This document shows positions 34,785 to 43,042 of a stretch of 49,351 nt of DNA, one piece after another. Under the pieces are notes generated by a model, which made no database searches, was not told the origin of the DNA, and saw nothing but the letters and a program-made list of their open reading frames with translations. The position numbers and the translations under genes were made by a program. Each line of letters opens with the position of its first letter. The first letter of the stretch is position 1. Source of the stretch: Candidatus Poseidoniales archaeon (GTDB lineage Archaea > Thermoplasmatota > Poseidoniia > Poseidoniales > Thalassarchaeaceae); NCBI GenBank assembly GCA_028283505.1, contig JAPOFX010000010.1, forward strand, positions 1 to 49,351. Direction: 5' to 3'.

Positions 34785-34856
34785 GTCCAGCCGAAGGGCG
34801 GTATACTCATGAGGTTATTCTCGGACCGACACCCAATGCTCGGGTCGGATAGCGTG

Positions 34857-35801
34857 ATGGATATCTCGATAATTGGAGCTGGGGTCTCCGGCCTTAGCAC
34901 GGGCATTAGGTTACTAGAGGCAGGGCACGATGTGACAATATTCACAGAAATTACAACCCCAGATACTGTTTCTGACACCGCGGCCGCTTGGTGGTATCCG
35001 TTCCTGGCCGAACCATTGGAAAAAACCAACAGGTGGTCTGTTGAAACATTCCATGAACTAGTACGCCTCATGGAGGAGGAAAGCGTTTCTTGCATCACCA
35101 TGAGAAAGGGTAAGGAGTTCCTTGAGGGCGAATCTCCAGCCCCTGGCTGGAGCAAACAGATTCCTCACTTCAGAATCCTTGAAAGTGACGAGATCGCTTC
35201 CGGATACACATTTGGCTGGGAAATAGAGGCGCCGGTTATTGAAATGCATATTTACATGCCATGGCTAATGGAAAGATTTGAGCGCCTGGGTGGCCAGTTA
35301 AGAATTGCAAAGGTGTGTTCGTTGGAAGAATTACCCGGAGATTTAGTAGTGAACTGTTGTGGACTTGGTGGCAAGGAACTGTGTCAAGACGAAGATTTGG
35401 AACCTATTAGAGGGCAAATTGTTTACATCGAACAAGATCCAGGATTTGGAAGATTCGATCAGCGTCCCGAATCTCTGATATACACAATTCCCAGACGAGA
35501 CGTGACGGTTCTTGGGGGAACAGCGCAAAGAGGGGATTGGGACGAATCAATCAGGGAAGAAGATACAGAGCACATACTTGGAAAATGTGAGTCCCTTTGG
35601 CCCGAGCTAGACAGATCTAAAATCGTAGGAGTGGCGGTAGGACTTAGGCCCTCGAGAAAGTTGGTCAGGCTTGAAATCGAGAAATTATCCAATAGTAAAT
35701 CTGTGATTCATAACTATGGCCATGGCGGAGCGGGTGTGACCCTTTCCTGGGGGTGTGCTGACGAGGTAGTTAGGATGGTATCTAGTAAGATGACTTGGTA
35801 G
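34857..35801 (+). CDS. D-amino-acid oxidase family FAD enzyme
   Basis: 314 residues from ATG 34857, where the protein begins directly with the Rossmann strand MDISIIGAGVSGLSTGIRLL; an upstream ATG at 34809 adds 16 residues without homology. Further motifs: DTAAAWWYPF, VNCCGLGGKELC, PIRGQIVYIEQDPG, and the C-terminal signature VIHNYGHGGAGVTLSWGCA of D-amino-acid and D-aspartate oxidases. It would convert D-amino acids, for example from bacterial cell walls, to keto acids, ammonia and hydrogen peroxide. Its stop overlaps the convergent glutamine synthetase stop by 20 bases. Confidence 0.9.
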   Translation: MDISIIGAGVSGLSTGIRLLEAGHDVTIFTEITTPDTVSDTAAAWWYPFLAEPLEKTNRWSVETFHELVRLMEEESVSCITMRKGKEFLEGESPAPGWSKQIPHFRILESDEIASGYTFGWEIEAPVIEMHIYMPWLMERFERLGGQLRIAKVCSLEELPGDLVVNCCGLGGKELCQDEDLEPIRGQIVYIEQDPGFGRFDQRPESLIYTIPRRDVTVLGGTAQRGDWDESIREEDTEHILGKCESLWPELDRSKIVGVAVGLRPSRKLVRLEIEKLSNSKSVIHNYGHGGAGVTLSWGCADEVVRMVSSKMTW

Positions 35802-36789
35802 TAGATATTACCACAGCGCCTATTTTGTATGGATCGCCATTCGATGAAGGCCTTCTATCCTCCAAACGTCCTTTCCATCCATCCTCGATAGTACCTATGG
35901 GTATCCTTATCGAAGCCCCTCTATCAGAGACTCCGTATGAAAATTCGTGTATGGATTGGGTCTCGTGTAGTCCTGTTAACCTCTGCTCATTGTGAGCACC
36001 ATAGACGTCTATGTGCTTCTTGATGTTCTTCCCGAAGGCCTCGCAAATTTGGCTCATGAGCTCCTCTCCCCCTTCGTCTCTCATTCTCCCATCGCTGAAG
36101 TTCACGTGCATTCCAGAACCATTCCAGTCCGTGGGGCCCAATGGCTTTGGATGCCACTCGATTGCGAGTCCGTATTTTTCCGCGTTTCTCTCTGCTAAGT
36201 ACCGGGAAACCCAAATTTGGTCTCCTGCTTCCTTGGCACCCTTGGCAAAGATCTGGTATTCCCACTGTCCTACTGCTACTTCGGCGTTTATGCCCTCGAC
36301 GTTTAAGCCAGCTTCAAGACACATATCCAAGTGATTCTCGATGATATCCCTTCCAAATGTATTCTTAGCGCCAACTGAGCAGTAAAACTGTCCTTGTGGT
36401 GTTTGGTCACGGGGGAAGCCATAAGGAAGGTTTGTCTCAGGGTCCCACAGGAAGTACTCTTGTTCATAGCCAAACCAGAAGTCATCATCATCTTCGTCTA
36501 TCGTCGCCCTTCCATTGGTAGAGTGTGGGGTTCCATCAGCGTTCAAAACCTCACACATGACCAGAAAGCCGTTTATCCTATCAGGATCCGGGCATATGAA
36601 AACCGGCTTCAACAGGCAGTCGGAGTCACCTCCTTCTGCTTGTAGGGTAGAGGAACCATCGAAAGACCACATGGGACATTCATCCAAAGTCCCTCCGAAA
36701 TTTGTCCTAATCATTGTTTTACTGCGCAAGCTTTGGGTTGGTTCAAATCCATCCAACCAGATATACTCCAATTTTGACTTTGTTGCCAT
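35782..36789 (-). CDS. glnII: glutamine synthetase, type II (eukaryotic-type, GlnII)
   Basis: 335 residues, the length of GSII (type I is about 440-470). Motifs: LEYIWLDGFEP, CPMWSFDGSSTLQAEG, FGYEQEYFLW, GINAEVAVGQWEYQIF, HPKPLGPTDWNGSGMHVNFS, and IRIPIGTIEDGWKGRLEDRRPSSNGDPY. It joins ammonia to glutamate using ATP. Archaea generally use type I, so GSII suggests transfer from bacteria or eukaryotes. Its stop overlaps that of the D-amino-acid oxidase, an ammonia-producing enzyme. The gene is read from the AT-rich region 36790-36960. Confidence 0.97.
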   Translation of the reverse strand: MATKSKLEYIWLDGFEPTQSLRSKTMIRTNFGGTLDECPMWSFDGSSTLQAEGGDSDCLLKPVFICPDPDRINGFLVMCEVLNADGTPHSTNGRATIDEDDDDFWFGYEQEYFLWDPETNLPYGFPRDQTPQGQFYCSVGAKNTFGRDIIENHLDMCLEAGLNVEGINAEVAVGQWEYQIFAKGAKEAGDQIWVSRYLAERNAEKYGLAIEWHPKPLGPTDWNGSGMHVNFSDGRMRDEGGEELMSQICEAFGKNIKKHIDVYGAHNEQRLTGLHETQSIHEFSYGVSDRGASIRIPIGTIEDGWKGRLEDRRPSSNGDPYKIGAVVISTTKSSY

Positions 36790-36867
36790 AACACAATCCC
36801 AATAATGGACGGTTTATTAATTGAATGTATGTACAAAAATAATGATGTAGCCTAATTATAATTACAG

Positions 36868-36911
36868 ATTAATTAAATATTTTTGAACGTATGAGAAAAA
36901 TATTAATTAAT
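36868..36911. repeat. AT-only inverted repeat in an AT-rich intergenic island
   Basis: Left arm 36868-36884 (ATTAATTAAATATTTTT) and right arm 36896-36911 (AAAAATATTAATTAAT) are reverse complements with one base missing, separated by 11 bases. The whole 36800-36960 stretch is far richer in A and T than its neighbours and has no credible gene: the open frame starting at 36891 reads through the tRNA-Ala gene. It could be a regulatory site for glnII, an easily melted element, or a remnant of an insertion. Confidence 0.6.
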
Positions 36912-36999
36912 TCGAATTGTTTTTCGTTGAATTTTTTAAATCATGTTCGGTTGTGTCTGGCGAATGTTCAGAATATTGAGGTTCCTGAGAAAGAGAAGA

Positions 37000-37076
37000 T
37001 GGTGGACGTGCCGAGATTTGAACTCGGGGCCTCTTCCATGCCAAGGAAGCGCGCTTCCAAGCTGCGCCACACGCCC
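37000..37076 (-). tRNA. tRNA-Ala (GGC anticodon)
   Basis: On the minus strand: acceptor GGGCGTG (37076-37070) with CACGTCC, including the G3-U70 pair that marks alanine tRNAs; D arm GCGC/GCGC; anticodon stem CTTCC/GGAAG around TTGGCAT with anticodon GGC; T arm CCGAG-TTCAAAT-CTCGG. Discriminator A at 37003 and an encoded CCA end. No intron. Confidence 0.95.
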
Positions 37077-37112
37077 AATATACAGGCGAGCTCCTCGGTC
37101 CATTTAAGGAGA

Positions 37113-37664
37113 ATGGATGGTAGCGGATGTCAGGTCAAAATGATTGGCGGGCCCATAATTCCTCAAAAATTGCTCAAGGACATAAGGGGGGCCTTGGAGG
37201 GGATGGACGCTCCTTTCCTGAGATACATTGAGAAAGAGCTAGAATTGGTTTGGCTCGAGGAAGAAGACTCGAGATTGGGGATGACGAGATTCGAGTGTGA
37301 TCATAATGAGATTTACAGAAGGAAAAGACTGTCACTTCCCCCTGGAAAGATTACAATTGGAATTAATCCGAAACTGAAGAATGATGAGGCTATGTTTCTT
37401 CATACACTCGCCCATGAAATACTACATGCAGTCGGCCTGCTGGATCATGGAGGCTCACATTTAGAAATTGTCTCAACTGTCGCCCCAGCCCCTAAATTAA
37501 ATGAGTCTCCTGTTCTCAGAAGCATGAGGGAAGATGTCCTCTCTAGCCTCCCAGAGAGGCAGTGGATATGCGGAAATTGTGGCCATTCATGGCAGCGAAG
37601 AAGGGTAACGAGGCCAGTCAGGTGCCCAAAGTGCGCTAGGCCTTTCTCAACATCTGGAAAGTAG
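37113..37664 (+). CDS. SprT-like zinc metalloprotease with C-terminal zinc ribbon
   Basis: 183 residues from ATG 37113; ATG 37140 is also possible. An earlier in-frame start would run through the tRNA-Ala gene and is rejected. The active site is HTLAHEILHAVGLLDHGGSH (HExxH with a downstream histidine), and CGNC..CPKC in the last 40 residues forms a zinc ribbon. SprT/Spartan-like proteins are associated with cleavage of DNA-protein crosslinks in eukaryotes; the archaeal role is inferred. A TATA-like AATATA near 37078-37083 fits a leaderless start. Confidence 0.8.
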   Translation: MDGSGCQVKMIGGPIIPQKLLKDIRGALEGMDAPFLRYIEKELELVWLEEEDSRLGMTRFECDHNEIYRRKRLSLPPGKITIGINPKLKNDEAMFLHTLAHEILHAVGLLDHGGSHLEIVSTVAPAPKLNESPVLRSMREDVLSSLPERQWICGNCGHSWQRRRVTRPVRCPKCARPFSTSGK

Positions 37665-37696
37665 GGTTCATCTAATTGATGCGTGCGCGTAGGTAC

Positions 37697-37773
37697 GGGC
37701 GATTAGTGTAGTCTGGATATCATCCCGGCCTTCTAAGCCGGTGACACGGGTTCGAATCCTGTATCGCCCGCCA
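37697..37773 (+). tRNA. tRNA-Arg (TCT anticodon)
   Basis: Plus strand. Acceptor GGGCGAT with ATCGCCC, anticodon stem CCGGC/GCCGG around CTTCTAA giving anticodon TCT, T arm with GGTTCGAATCC, discriminator G at 37770 and an encoded CCA (37771-37773). No intron. Confidence 0.95.
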
Positions 37774-37798
37774 CAAAATTGGCTTGCCTCACGAATCG

Positions 37799-37808
37799 CT
37801 CATATACG
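37799..37808 (+). promoter_or_regulatory. putative TATA box for the L41e-like gene
   Basis: CTCATATACG lies about 26 bases before the ATG at 37830. In archaea this spacing predicts transcription starting at or next to the ATG, that is, a leaderless mRNA, which agrees with the absence of a ribosome binding site. Confidence 0.4.
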
Positions 37809-37829
37809 GGCAGTAGGTCGGCCGAGCCC

Positions 37830-37937
37830 ATGAAGAGGGGTTCCCGAGCTTGGAAGAAGCGCGGGCAGCAGCGCTGGAAATGGCGTAAGAAGAAGCTTAG
37901 AAGGCGAAAGGCGGCTCGAAAGAGGGCGAAACAGTAG
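37830..37937 (+). CDS. ribosomal protein eL41-like basic peptide
   Basis: A 35-residue peptide: MKRGSRAWKKRGQQ, then RWKWRKKKLRRRKAARKRAK, then Q and a stop. The WRKKKLRRRKAARKRAK part closely resembles eukaryotic eL41 (WRKKRMRRLKRKRRKMR), a single basic helix at the subunit bridge. About half of its residues are K or R, it is isolated between tRNA-Arg and a membrane-protein gene, and it has a suitable TATA box. The extra N-terminal ten residues are unlike eukaryotic eL41. Too short for statistical certainty. Confidence 0.7.
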   Translation: MKRGSRAWKKRGQQRWKWRKKKLRRRKAARKRAKQ

Positions 37938-38180
37938 TCCAATCGTGCGCCAATAATCGACCTTGTCACAATCTGATTAGTTTTCCTTGGCACTCGGTTT
38001 TCTGCCAGACGCTAATTCCTTCTTCAATTACCGCCCTGCACTGGTCATTGTAGCATGTTTGATAATCACAACCATTGGGTTAATCGCTGTCTGTTAAACT
38101 CGAGGTAAGCTTTGGCGATTTTCTTGTATGAGTCAAACAATTCGGCGCATAATTAAAATCTAGTGTATCTATGGAACTGT

Positions 38181-39086
38181 ATGGTTGGTGCTAGAGAATA
38201 TTCGACCGAAGACCGTACGGTTCTGACAATTTCCCTTGTCATAATCGTTCTCATTCTCTCAATAATTTTAGCTGCATATTCTACTAGTGTTGGTGAAGTC
38301 TCACTGACAGAAATCTCTACATCCAATTTCTTCCCCACCCCACTCTTGGCATTGTTCAGAACATTTGCGTCGGTTGTGTGCTTTCTGACCATTGGAGTCA
38401 TCGCATTAGATCCAAAGGGATTGACGTACAATGTACTGGACTACGAAACCAAGATTTACGGCCCGAAAAGAATAACAGGTTTCACCAGATTATCTGCTTT
38501 CACAATGTGGAGCTTTTGCCTGATGGGGATTTATTTCGCAGCCTCTTCTGTTTCTTCTTGGTTCGAATACCTCAATTGGTCTGTGAATCATAACATGATA
38601 TGGATAGCTCCCGCATTACTATCCGCCAGTTTTGCTTCTGCATTACTAGTTAGCGGAACTGTTACTTTCCTATTAATTCCCGAGGCCAATAAAAGGGGGG
38701 ACAACATCAAGCATTACTTCAAGTGGGACAGTCAATTAATGCACAACGGAAACGTTTTGTTAATGTTTACTGATACGATCTTGTCAGGGTACTACTTACA
38801 GCTCAATCAGGCATACTACCCAGTGATTTTTGGTTGTCTTTATGTCCTTTTCTCCGCCTATAATGCCAGAAAATCTGGAATTTATTTTTATGATTTCATT
38901 GACCCTAGGCTTAATGGTTCGCACATTATTCACATGGTACTTCTTGGGGTTTTGTCTTGTATGTTCTTTCTAGTCTTACTATTGCAGGAAGTTAGGTCGT
39001 TCAGTCAGAATGGCTACCTTTTACTGACAGTGGCAATCTGCTATTCAGCTACAACATTCAGGAACCCCTCAGAGAAGGGAGACTAA
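38181..39086 (+). CDS. multi-pass membrane protein, possibly FAR-17a/AIG1-like
   Basis: 301 residues from ATG 38181; a GTG at 38163 would add six. Seven or eight hydrophobic segments (TISLVIIVLILSIILAAY, FASVVCFLTIGVIAL, FTMWSFCLMGIYFAAS, IAPALLSASFASALLVSG, NVLLMFTDTILSGYY, YPVIFGCLYVLFSAY, HIIHMVLLGVLSCMFFLVLL). The arrangement FTMWS..., MHNGNVLLMF and FIDPRLNG loosely recalls the AIG1/FAR-17a family of lipid hydrolases, but this is weak. Its stop overlaps the convergent TPI gene by 18 bases. Confidence 0.7.
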   Translation: MVGAREYSTEDRTVLTISLVIIVLILSIILAAYSTSVGEVSLTEISTSNFFPTPLLALFRTFASVVCFLTIGVIALDPKGLTYNVLDYETKIYGPKRITGFTRLSAFTMWSFCLMGIYFAASSVSSWFEYLNWSVNHNMIWIAPALLSASFASALLVSGTVTFLLIPEANKRGDNIKHYFKWDSQLMHNGNVLLMFTDTILSGYYLQLNQAYYPVIFGCLYVLFSAYNARKSGIYFYDFIDPRLNGSHIIHMVLLGVLSCMFFLVLLLQEVRSFSQNGYLLLTVAICYSATTFRNPSEKGD

Positions 39087-39731
39087 TTCAGAAAGTGACT
39101 CAGAAGGGTTTGGTGACTTAGTGACGCCACTGGCAAGTAGTACACCCTTAGCACCTAGACTCATCGCGGTCGTGACGTCCTTTCCCGACTTGATTCCTGC
39201 ACCACACAAGACTTGGACCTGATCGTTGGTCTGAACTACTGCTGATACAGTTCCGGAGACTACCCCTGGGTCAGCTGACGTTACTGAAATGTCCCCTCCA
39301 ATGAGCTCAGGAGGTTCCACTGCAACATAGTCAGGAACAAGTGCCGCCAGAGCTCTCGCCTCCTCCATACCTGCTGCACAAGCACAGACCTCAAACCCCT
39401 CTGGGACTTGGTCTAATAACATTGCAACGTGCTCCAGACTTACTTTGTGTTCAGCATGATTGATCAGTGTTCCCTTTGCACCCCTGGCTATAGCAGTCTC
39501 AGGATGTATCCATCCAGTATTTGACCCGAAGCTTATTGGGTCCAGATGCTGACACCACACCTCCAGATTGGGCGCGGCATCTACTACTGACGAAAGGTCA
39601 AGCGCTGATACAGCTGCCACAAGTCGTGCATCGGTCTGAACTGATCCCATAGCTCGTGCAAGCACCTCTGCCGAATGGCCCTGTGCTCGCTGATATGTCT
39701 TGAAATTGACAATAATGAGGGGCTTGTTCAT
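39069..39731 (-). CDS. tpiA: triosephosphate isomerase, archaeal type
   Basis: 220 residues, the short archaeal form (bacterial and eukaryotic about 250). It interconverts glyceraldehyde 3-phosphate and dihydroxyacetone phosphate. Catalytic residues are visible: K11 in VNFKTY, H92 in LINHAEHK, and E139 in YVAVEPPELIGG; the phosphate loop is in LCGAGIKSG and AKGVLLASG. A tRNA-like and hairpin-rich segment precedes its ATG (39732-39818). Confidence 0.96.
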   Translation of the reverse strand: MNKPLIIVNFKTYQRAQGHSAEVLARAMGSVQTDARLVAAVSALDLSSVVDAAPNLEVWCQHLDPISFGSNTGWIHPETAIARGAKGTLINHAEHKVSLEHVAMLLDQVPEGFEVCACAAGMEEARALAALVPDYVAVEPPELIGGDISVTSADPGVVSGTVSAVVQTNDQVQVLCGAGIKSGKDVTTAMSLGAKGVLLASGVTKSPNPSESLSELVSLL

Positions 39732-39735
39732 GATT

Positions 39736-39818
39736 GTGGGACGGGACTCCGAGATTTGAACTATCCCTGCACCAGAACTACTCAGAGTGCATGCGGATTA
39801 CGCTCCACCGGTGTGGAG
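39736..39818 (-). other. hairpin-rich segment with a T-loop-like motif, possible tRNA remnant
   Basis: Between the nucleotidyltransferase stop and the TPI start. On the minus strand GTTCAAATC resembles a tRNA T loop, but its flanks (GATAG/CTCGG) pair at only two positions. CTGAG, 20 bases further up, would pair fully with CTCGG, and the stretch between starts and ends with TAG. A hairpin TAATCC..TGCAC/GTGCA..GGATA and a second, CTCCAC-CGGT-GTGGAG (39803-39818), lie next to it. No complete cloverleaf could be drawn. The second hairpin may terminate the upstream gene. Confidence 0.3.
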
Positions 39819-40778
39819 TTATTCTGATTTAGCTATAATTTCTCCGACCATCACAGTATTCGGAGGAATCATCGCTCCCTCCCCTATGATGCAATTTTGA
39901 AGATTGGCCCCCTCACCGATTTTGGCTCCCTCAAGAATTACGCAGTTTCTCAAAGACGCATGCTTTGAAACCACCGCATTCCTTCCAATTGAGCAGCTCT
40001 CTACAGATCCCTCAATAACTGAGTCCGGTCCAATCCAAGTACCGTCTACAGTCTTTCCAGTAGTAAATCTGTTATTATCAATACATACCATTGATGCATC
40101 AATGAATGAATCGGGAGTGCCGGCATCGACGAAATAACCCTTGAATGGCAAGCCAGCCATCATTCCGGATTCGGCAATTGAGGGAAAGACCTCTCTCTCC
40201 ATACTGAATTTTCCTGATGGGAGAGATTCCAGTACATCTCTGCTGATTATTGAACATCCGGCATTTATGAGATTGGAAAACTCTGTTCCTCTATCTGGTT
40301 TCTCTTGGAATCTTCTGATCATACCTGCCTGATCAAGCTCACATACCCCAAATCTGCTGGGATCATCAACCTCCCAAAGAGAGAGTGTTGCACTCGCGCC
40401 TGTGCTGAAATGATGTTGAAGCAGCGCCTTCACGTCTACACTTGATATCAGATCGCCATTTAGGATGATTACTGGGCCCTCTCCATGAAGCTTGGGGATG
40501 GCATGCGCGACAGCCCCCCCTGTTCCAAGGGGTTCGTCCTCTATGGAGAGTAGGACCTCGTATGGTGCTGCGTCTGACTCGGAGAATTCTATGATTTCTT
40601 CAACACCGTAGCCGGCAGCGACTACCACCCTATCGACCAAATCTTCTGGGACGGATTCAACCACTCTCTCTAGGAGAGTCTTGTCAAGAATTGGCAAAAG
40701 CGGTTTGGCTCTGCCCTCCGTGAGAGGACGCAGTCTTGTGCCCAAGCCACCTGCCAGTACTAGCACGTCCATACCCAT
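39819..40778 (-). CDS. sugar-phosphate nucleotidyltransferase with hexapeptide repeats
   Basis: 319 residues. N-terminal nucleotidyltransferase: LVLAGGLGTRLRPLTEGRAK, PLLPILDKTLLERV, EPLGTGGAVAHAI, ILNGDLISSVD, and the acceptor motif INAGCSIISRDVLE. C-terminal left-handed beta-helix repeats from about residue 245 (WIGPDSVIEGSVESCSIG, CVILEGAKIGEG, CIIGEGAMIPPN). It probably makes GDP-mannose, dTDP-glucose or UDP-sugar for glycosylation. The exact sugar is not determined by these motifs. It starts 95 bases from the divergent sucC gene. Confidence 0.93.
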   Translation of the reverse strand: MGMDVLVLAGGLGTRLRPLTEGRAKPLLPILDKTLLERVVESVPEDLVDRVVVAAGYGVEEIIEFSESDAAPYEVLLSIEDEPLGTGGAVAHAIPKLHGEGPVIILNGDLISSVDVKALLQHHFSTGASATLSLWEVDDPSRFGVCELDQAGMIRRFQEKPDRGTEFSNLINAGCSIISRDVLESLPSGKFSMEREVFPSIAESGMMAGLPFKGYFVDAGTPDSFIDASMVCIDNNRFTTGKTVDGTWIGPDSVIEGSVESCSIGRNAVVSKHASLRNCVILEGAKIGEGANLQNCIIGEGAMIPPNTVMVGEIIAKSE

Positions 40779-40873
40779 GGGGTATGGTGAAAGTGTTTGA
40801 GCGCTTCGTGTACCTGCCTAGGTCCTACTAGCGCATCCTTCAAAGACAGAGTGCGAGTGGGGGGCTTTGTATT

Positions 40874-42082
40874 ATGAACATCCACGAGTATCAAGCAAAG
40901 GAAATGTTCCGTGAATTCGGAGTAAATGTACTCGAGGGCGTCCACTGCAAAAGTGTTGATGAGGCGGTTGAAGCATATGACTCTCTTGAATCCGAAATAG
41001 TAGCCGTCAAGAGTCAGATCCATGCAGGTGGAAGAGGGAAAGGGATACTGTACGACACCGACTCAGGGGAAGAAGTGATGAAAGGAGGTGTCAAGATAGC
41101 CTTCTCGAGAGAAGACGTCCAGGAGTTTTCAAAGAACATTTGTGGTAACAGGCTAGTCACCAAGCAAACCGGGCCCTCCGGAAAGATAGTGACAAACATG
41201 TACGTGGAATCGGGCTGTGACATTGATCATGAGTTCTACCTCGCTATTCTAGTTGACAGGGACCGTAAATCCGTTCTCGTGATGGCATCCACTGAAGGGG
41301 GGGTGGACATCGAGGAAGTCGCAGCAGTGACACCGGAAGCCATTCATAAAATCTGGGCAGACCCTTCAACTGGACTGGCCATGGATGAATGTGAGTCCCT
41401 TTCAAGATCTCTGGGAATAACCGGTGATTCAGCAAAGGAATTGACCAACATGTTACAATCCCTGTACCGGATGTTCCTAGAAATGGACTGTTCAATGATC
41501 GAGATAAACCCCCTGGTTAGGACTAGAGATGGCACCATGATTGCCCTAGATGCAAAGGTGTCATTGGACGAGAATGCTAACTTCAGGCATCCATGGAGGG
41601 AGGAGGTTAGAGACCTTTCAGAGGAGGAAGATGTCGAAATTAGAGCTAATGACCTTGGTCTCTCCTACGTCAAGTTAGATGGAAATATTGGTTGCTTGGT
41701 AAACGGGGCTGGCTTGGCGATGGCATCCATGGACGTCATCAAGCTTTACGGTGGTGAACCTGCAAACTTCCTTGATATAGGAGGAGGCGCTACTCTCGAG
41801 TCGATTACCGCGGCATTCCAAATCATACTTGAGGACGAGAATGTCGAAGGAATCTTGGTGAATATCTTCGGAGGAATAATTCGTTGTGATATGGTGGCAA
41901 GAAGTGTGATTGAGGCATCAAAGGATATTGGTTTGGAAGTTCCCCTAGTTGTTCGTTTCTCCGGTACAAATCACGAGGAGGGGAAGGCTATTCTTGACGG
42001 GAGCGACATATCTATCCACACCGTCAGCTCACTGTCCGAGGGAGCTAGGAAGATTGTTGAATGTATAGGAGGTGGTAACTGA
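40874..42082 (+). CDS. sucC: succinate-CoA ligase, beta subunit
   Basis: 402 residues. ATP-grasp fold: [76 protein letters not shown], and [12 protein letters not shown] near the active site. With SucD it converts succinyl-CoA to succinate with formation of ATP or GTP in the citric acid cycle. The stop overlaps the sucD start (ATGA). Slightly longer than the usual 385-390. Confidence 0.97.
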   Translation: MNIHEYQAKEMFREFGVNVLEGVHCKSVDEAVEAYDSLESEIVAVKSQIHAGGRGKGILYDTDSGEEVMKGGVKIAFSREDVQEFSKNICGNRLVTKQTGPSGKIVTNMYVESGCDIDHEFYLAILVDRDRKSVLVMASTEGGVDIEEVAAVTPEAIHKIWADPSTGLAMDECESLSRSLGITGDSAKELTNMLQSLYRMFLEMDCSMIEINPLVRTRDGTMIALDAKVSLDENANFRHPWREEVRDLSEEEDVEIRANDLGLSYVKLDGNIGCLVNGAGLAMASMDVIKLYGGEPANFLDIGGGATLESITAAFQIILEDENVEGILVNIFGGIIRCDMVARSVIEASKDIGLEVPLVVRFSGTNHEEGKAILDGSDISIHTVSSLSEGARKIVECIGGGN

Positions 42083-43008
42083 TGGCAATATGGGTAGATG
42101 ATGATAGTAAGATCCTGATTCAAGGAATTACGGGTAAACAAGGCACCTTCCATGGAACTAGGATGCTTCGCTACAATACCAATGTAGTCGGGGGAGTTAC
42201 CCCTGGCAAGGGCGGTCAGAAGATTGATCTGGAGGGAAATGTGATCCCAGTATTCAACACCATGGGTGAAGCTGTATCTCACACTGGCGCGGACGTTAGT
42301 GCGATCTACGTACCTGCTCGTTTTGCCGCGGAAGCTATTCACGAAGCGGCAGAAGCCTTCAATGAAAATGGCGGTGGCCTGATCGTTTGTATCACCGAGG
42401 GAATACCGACTCTGGACATGATAAAAGCTGTTGACAAGGTGAAGCAGTATGATGGAGTGAGGTTGATCGGTCCAAACTGCCCTGGAATAATTTCCCCCGG
42501 GGATGATGGGGGTTGCAAAGTCGGAATCATGCCCGCCTTTATTCACAAGAAGGGAAGGATTGGAATCGTGTCTAAATCGGGCACTCTTACCTATGAAGCT
42601 GTAGCTCAGACGATGAGTGTCGATGAAGGGCAAACCACGTGTGTTGGAATCGGGGGAGACCCAGTTAGCGGAACGGGATTCATAGATTGTCTTGAGGCAT
42701 TCGAGAATGATCCAGAAACCGTCGCAGTAGTGATGATAGGGGAAATTGGAGGTTCTGCTGAGGAGGATGCCGCTGAATGGGTAAAGGAAAATATGAGCAA
42801 GCCAGTAGTAGGTTTTGTTGCAGGATCAACAGCTCCCCCCGGAAAGAGAATGGGGCATGCTGGAGCTATAATTTCGGGTGGCAAAGGGACAGCCTCTGAG
42901 AAGTTCGTCGCATTTGAGAGAGCTGGAATCTACGTGGCTAGAGACCCGTCCGAGATAGGAAGGGTTCTAGTGGAGGCTCTGACAGATGCAGGTTTGCGAG
43001 AGAGTTAG
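42082..43008 (+). CDS. sucD: succinate-CoA ligase, alpha subunit
   Basis: 308 residues. CoA-binding N-terminus ([28 protein letters not shown]), [10 protein letters not shown]-type loop ([15 protein letters not shown]), [29 protein letters not shown], and the phospho-histidine motif [16 protein letters not shown]. Forms the heterodimer with SucC; the one-base coupling suggests fixed stoichiometry. Confidence 0.97.
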   Translation: MAIWVDDDSKILIQGITGKQGTFHGTRMLRYNTNVVGGVTPGKGGQKIDLEGNVIPVFNTMGEAVSHTGADVSAIYVPARFAAEAIHEAAEAFNENGGGLIVCITEGIPTLDMIKAVDKVKQYDGVRLIGPNCPGIISPGDDGGCKVGIMPAFIHKKGRIGIVSKSGTLTYEAVAQTMSVDEGQTTCVGIGGDPVSGTGFIDCLEAFENDPETVAVVMIGEIGGSAEEDAAEWVKENMSKPVVGFVAGSTAPPGKRMGHAGAIISGGKGTASEKFVAFERAGIYVARDPSEIGRVLVEALTDAGLRES

Positions 43009-43042
43009 GCTTATGGCGAACGCGCACAGGTTGGAGTGAGGT

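Noticed and set aside
34520-35155. 211-residue minus-strand frame
   Set aside because: Runs antisense through the well-supported D-amino-acid oxidase gene and overlaps the zinc-ribbon gene in another frame.
36891-37112. Upstream extension of the SprT-like gene
   Set aside because: It would translate the antisense of tRNA-Ala and the AT-rich island; starts at 37113 or 37140 fit the family.
41971-42633. 220-residue minus-strand frame across sucC/sucD
   Set aside because: Lies fully antisense to two clear enzymes; composition has no family motifs.
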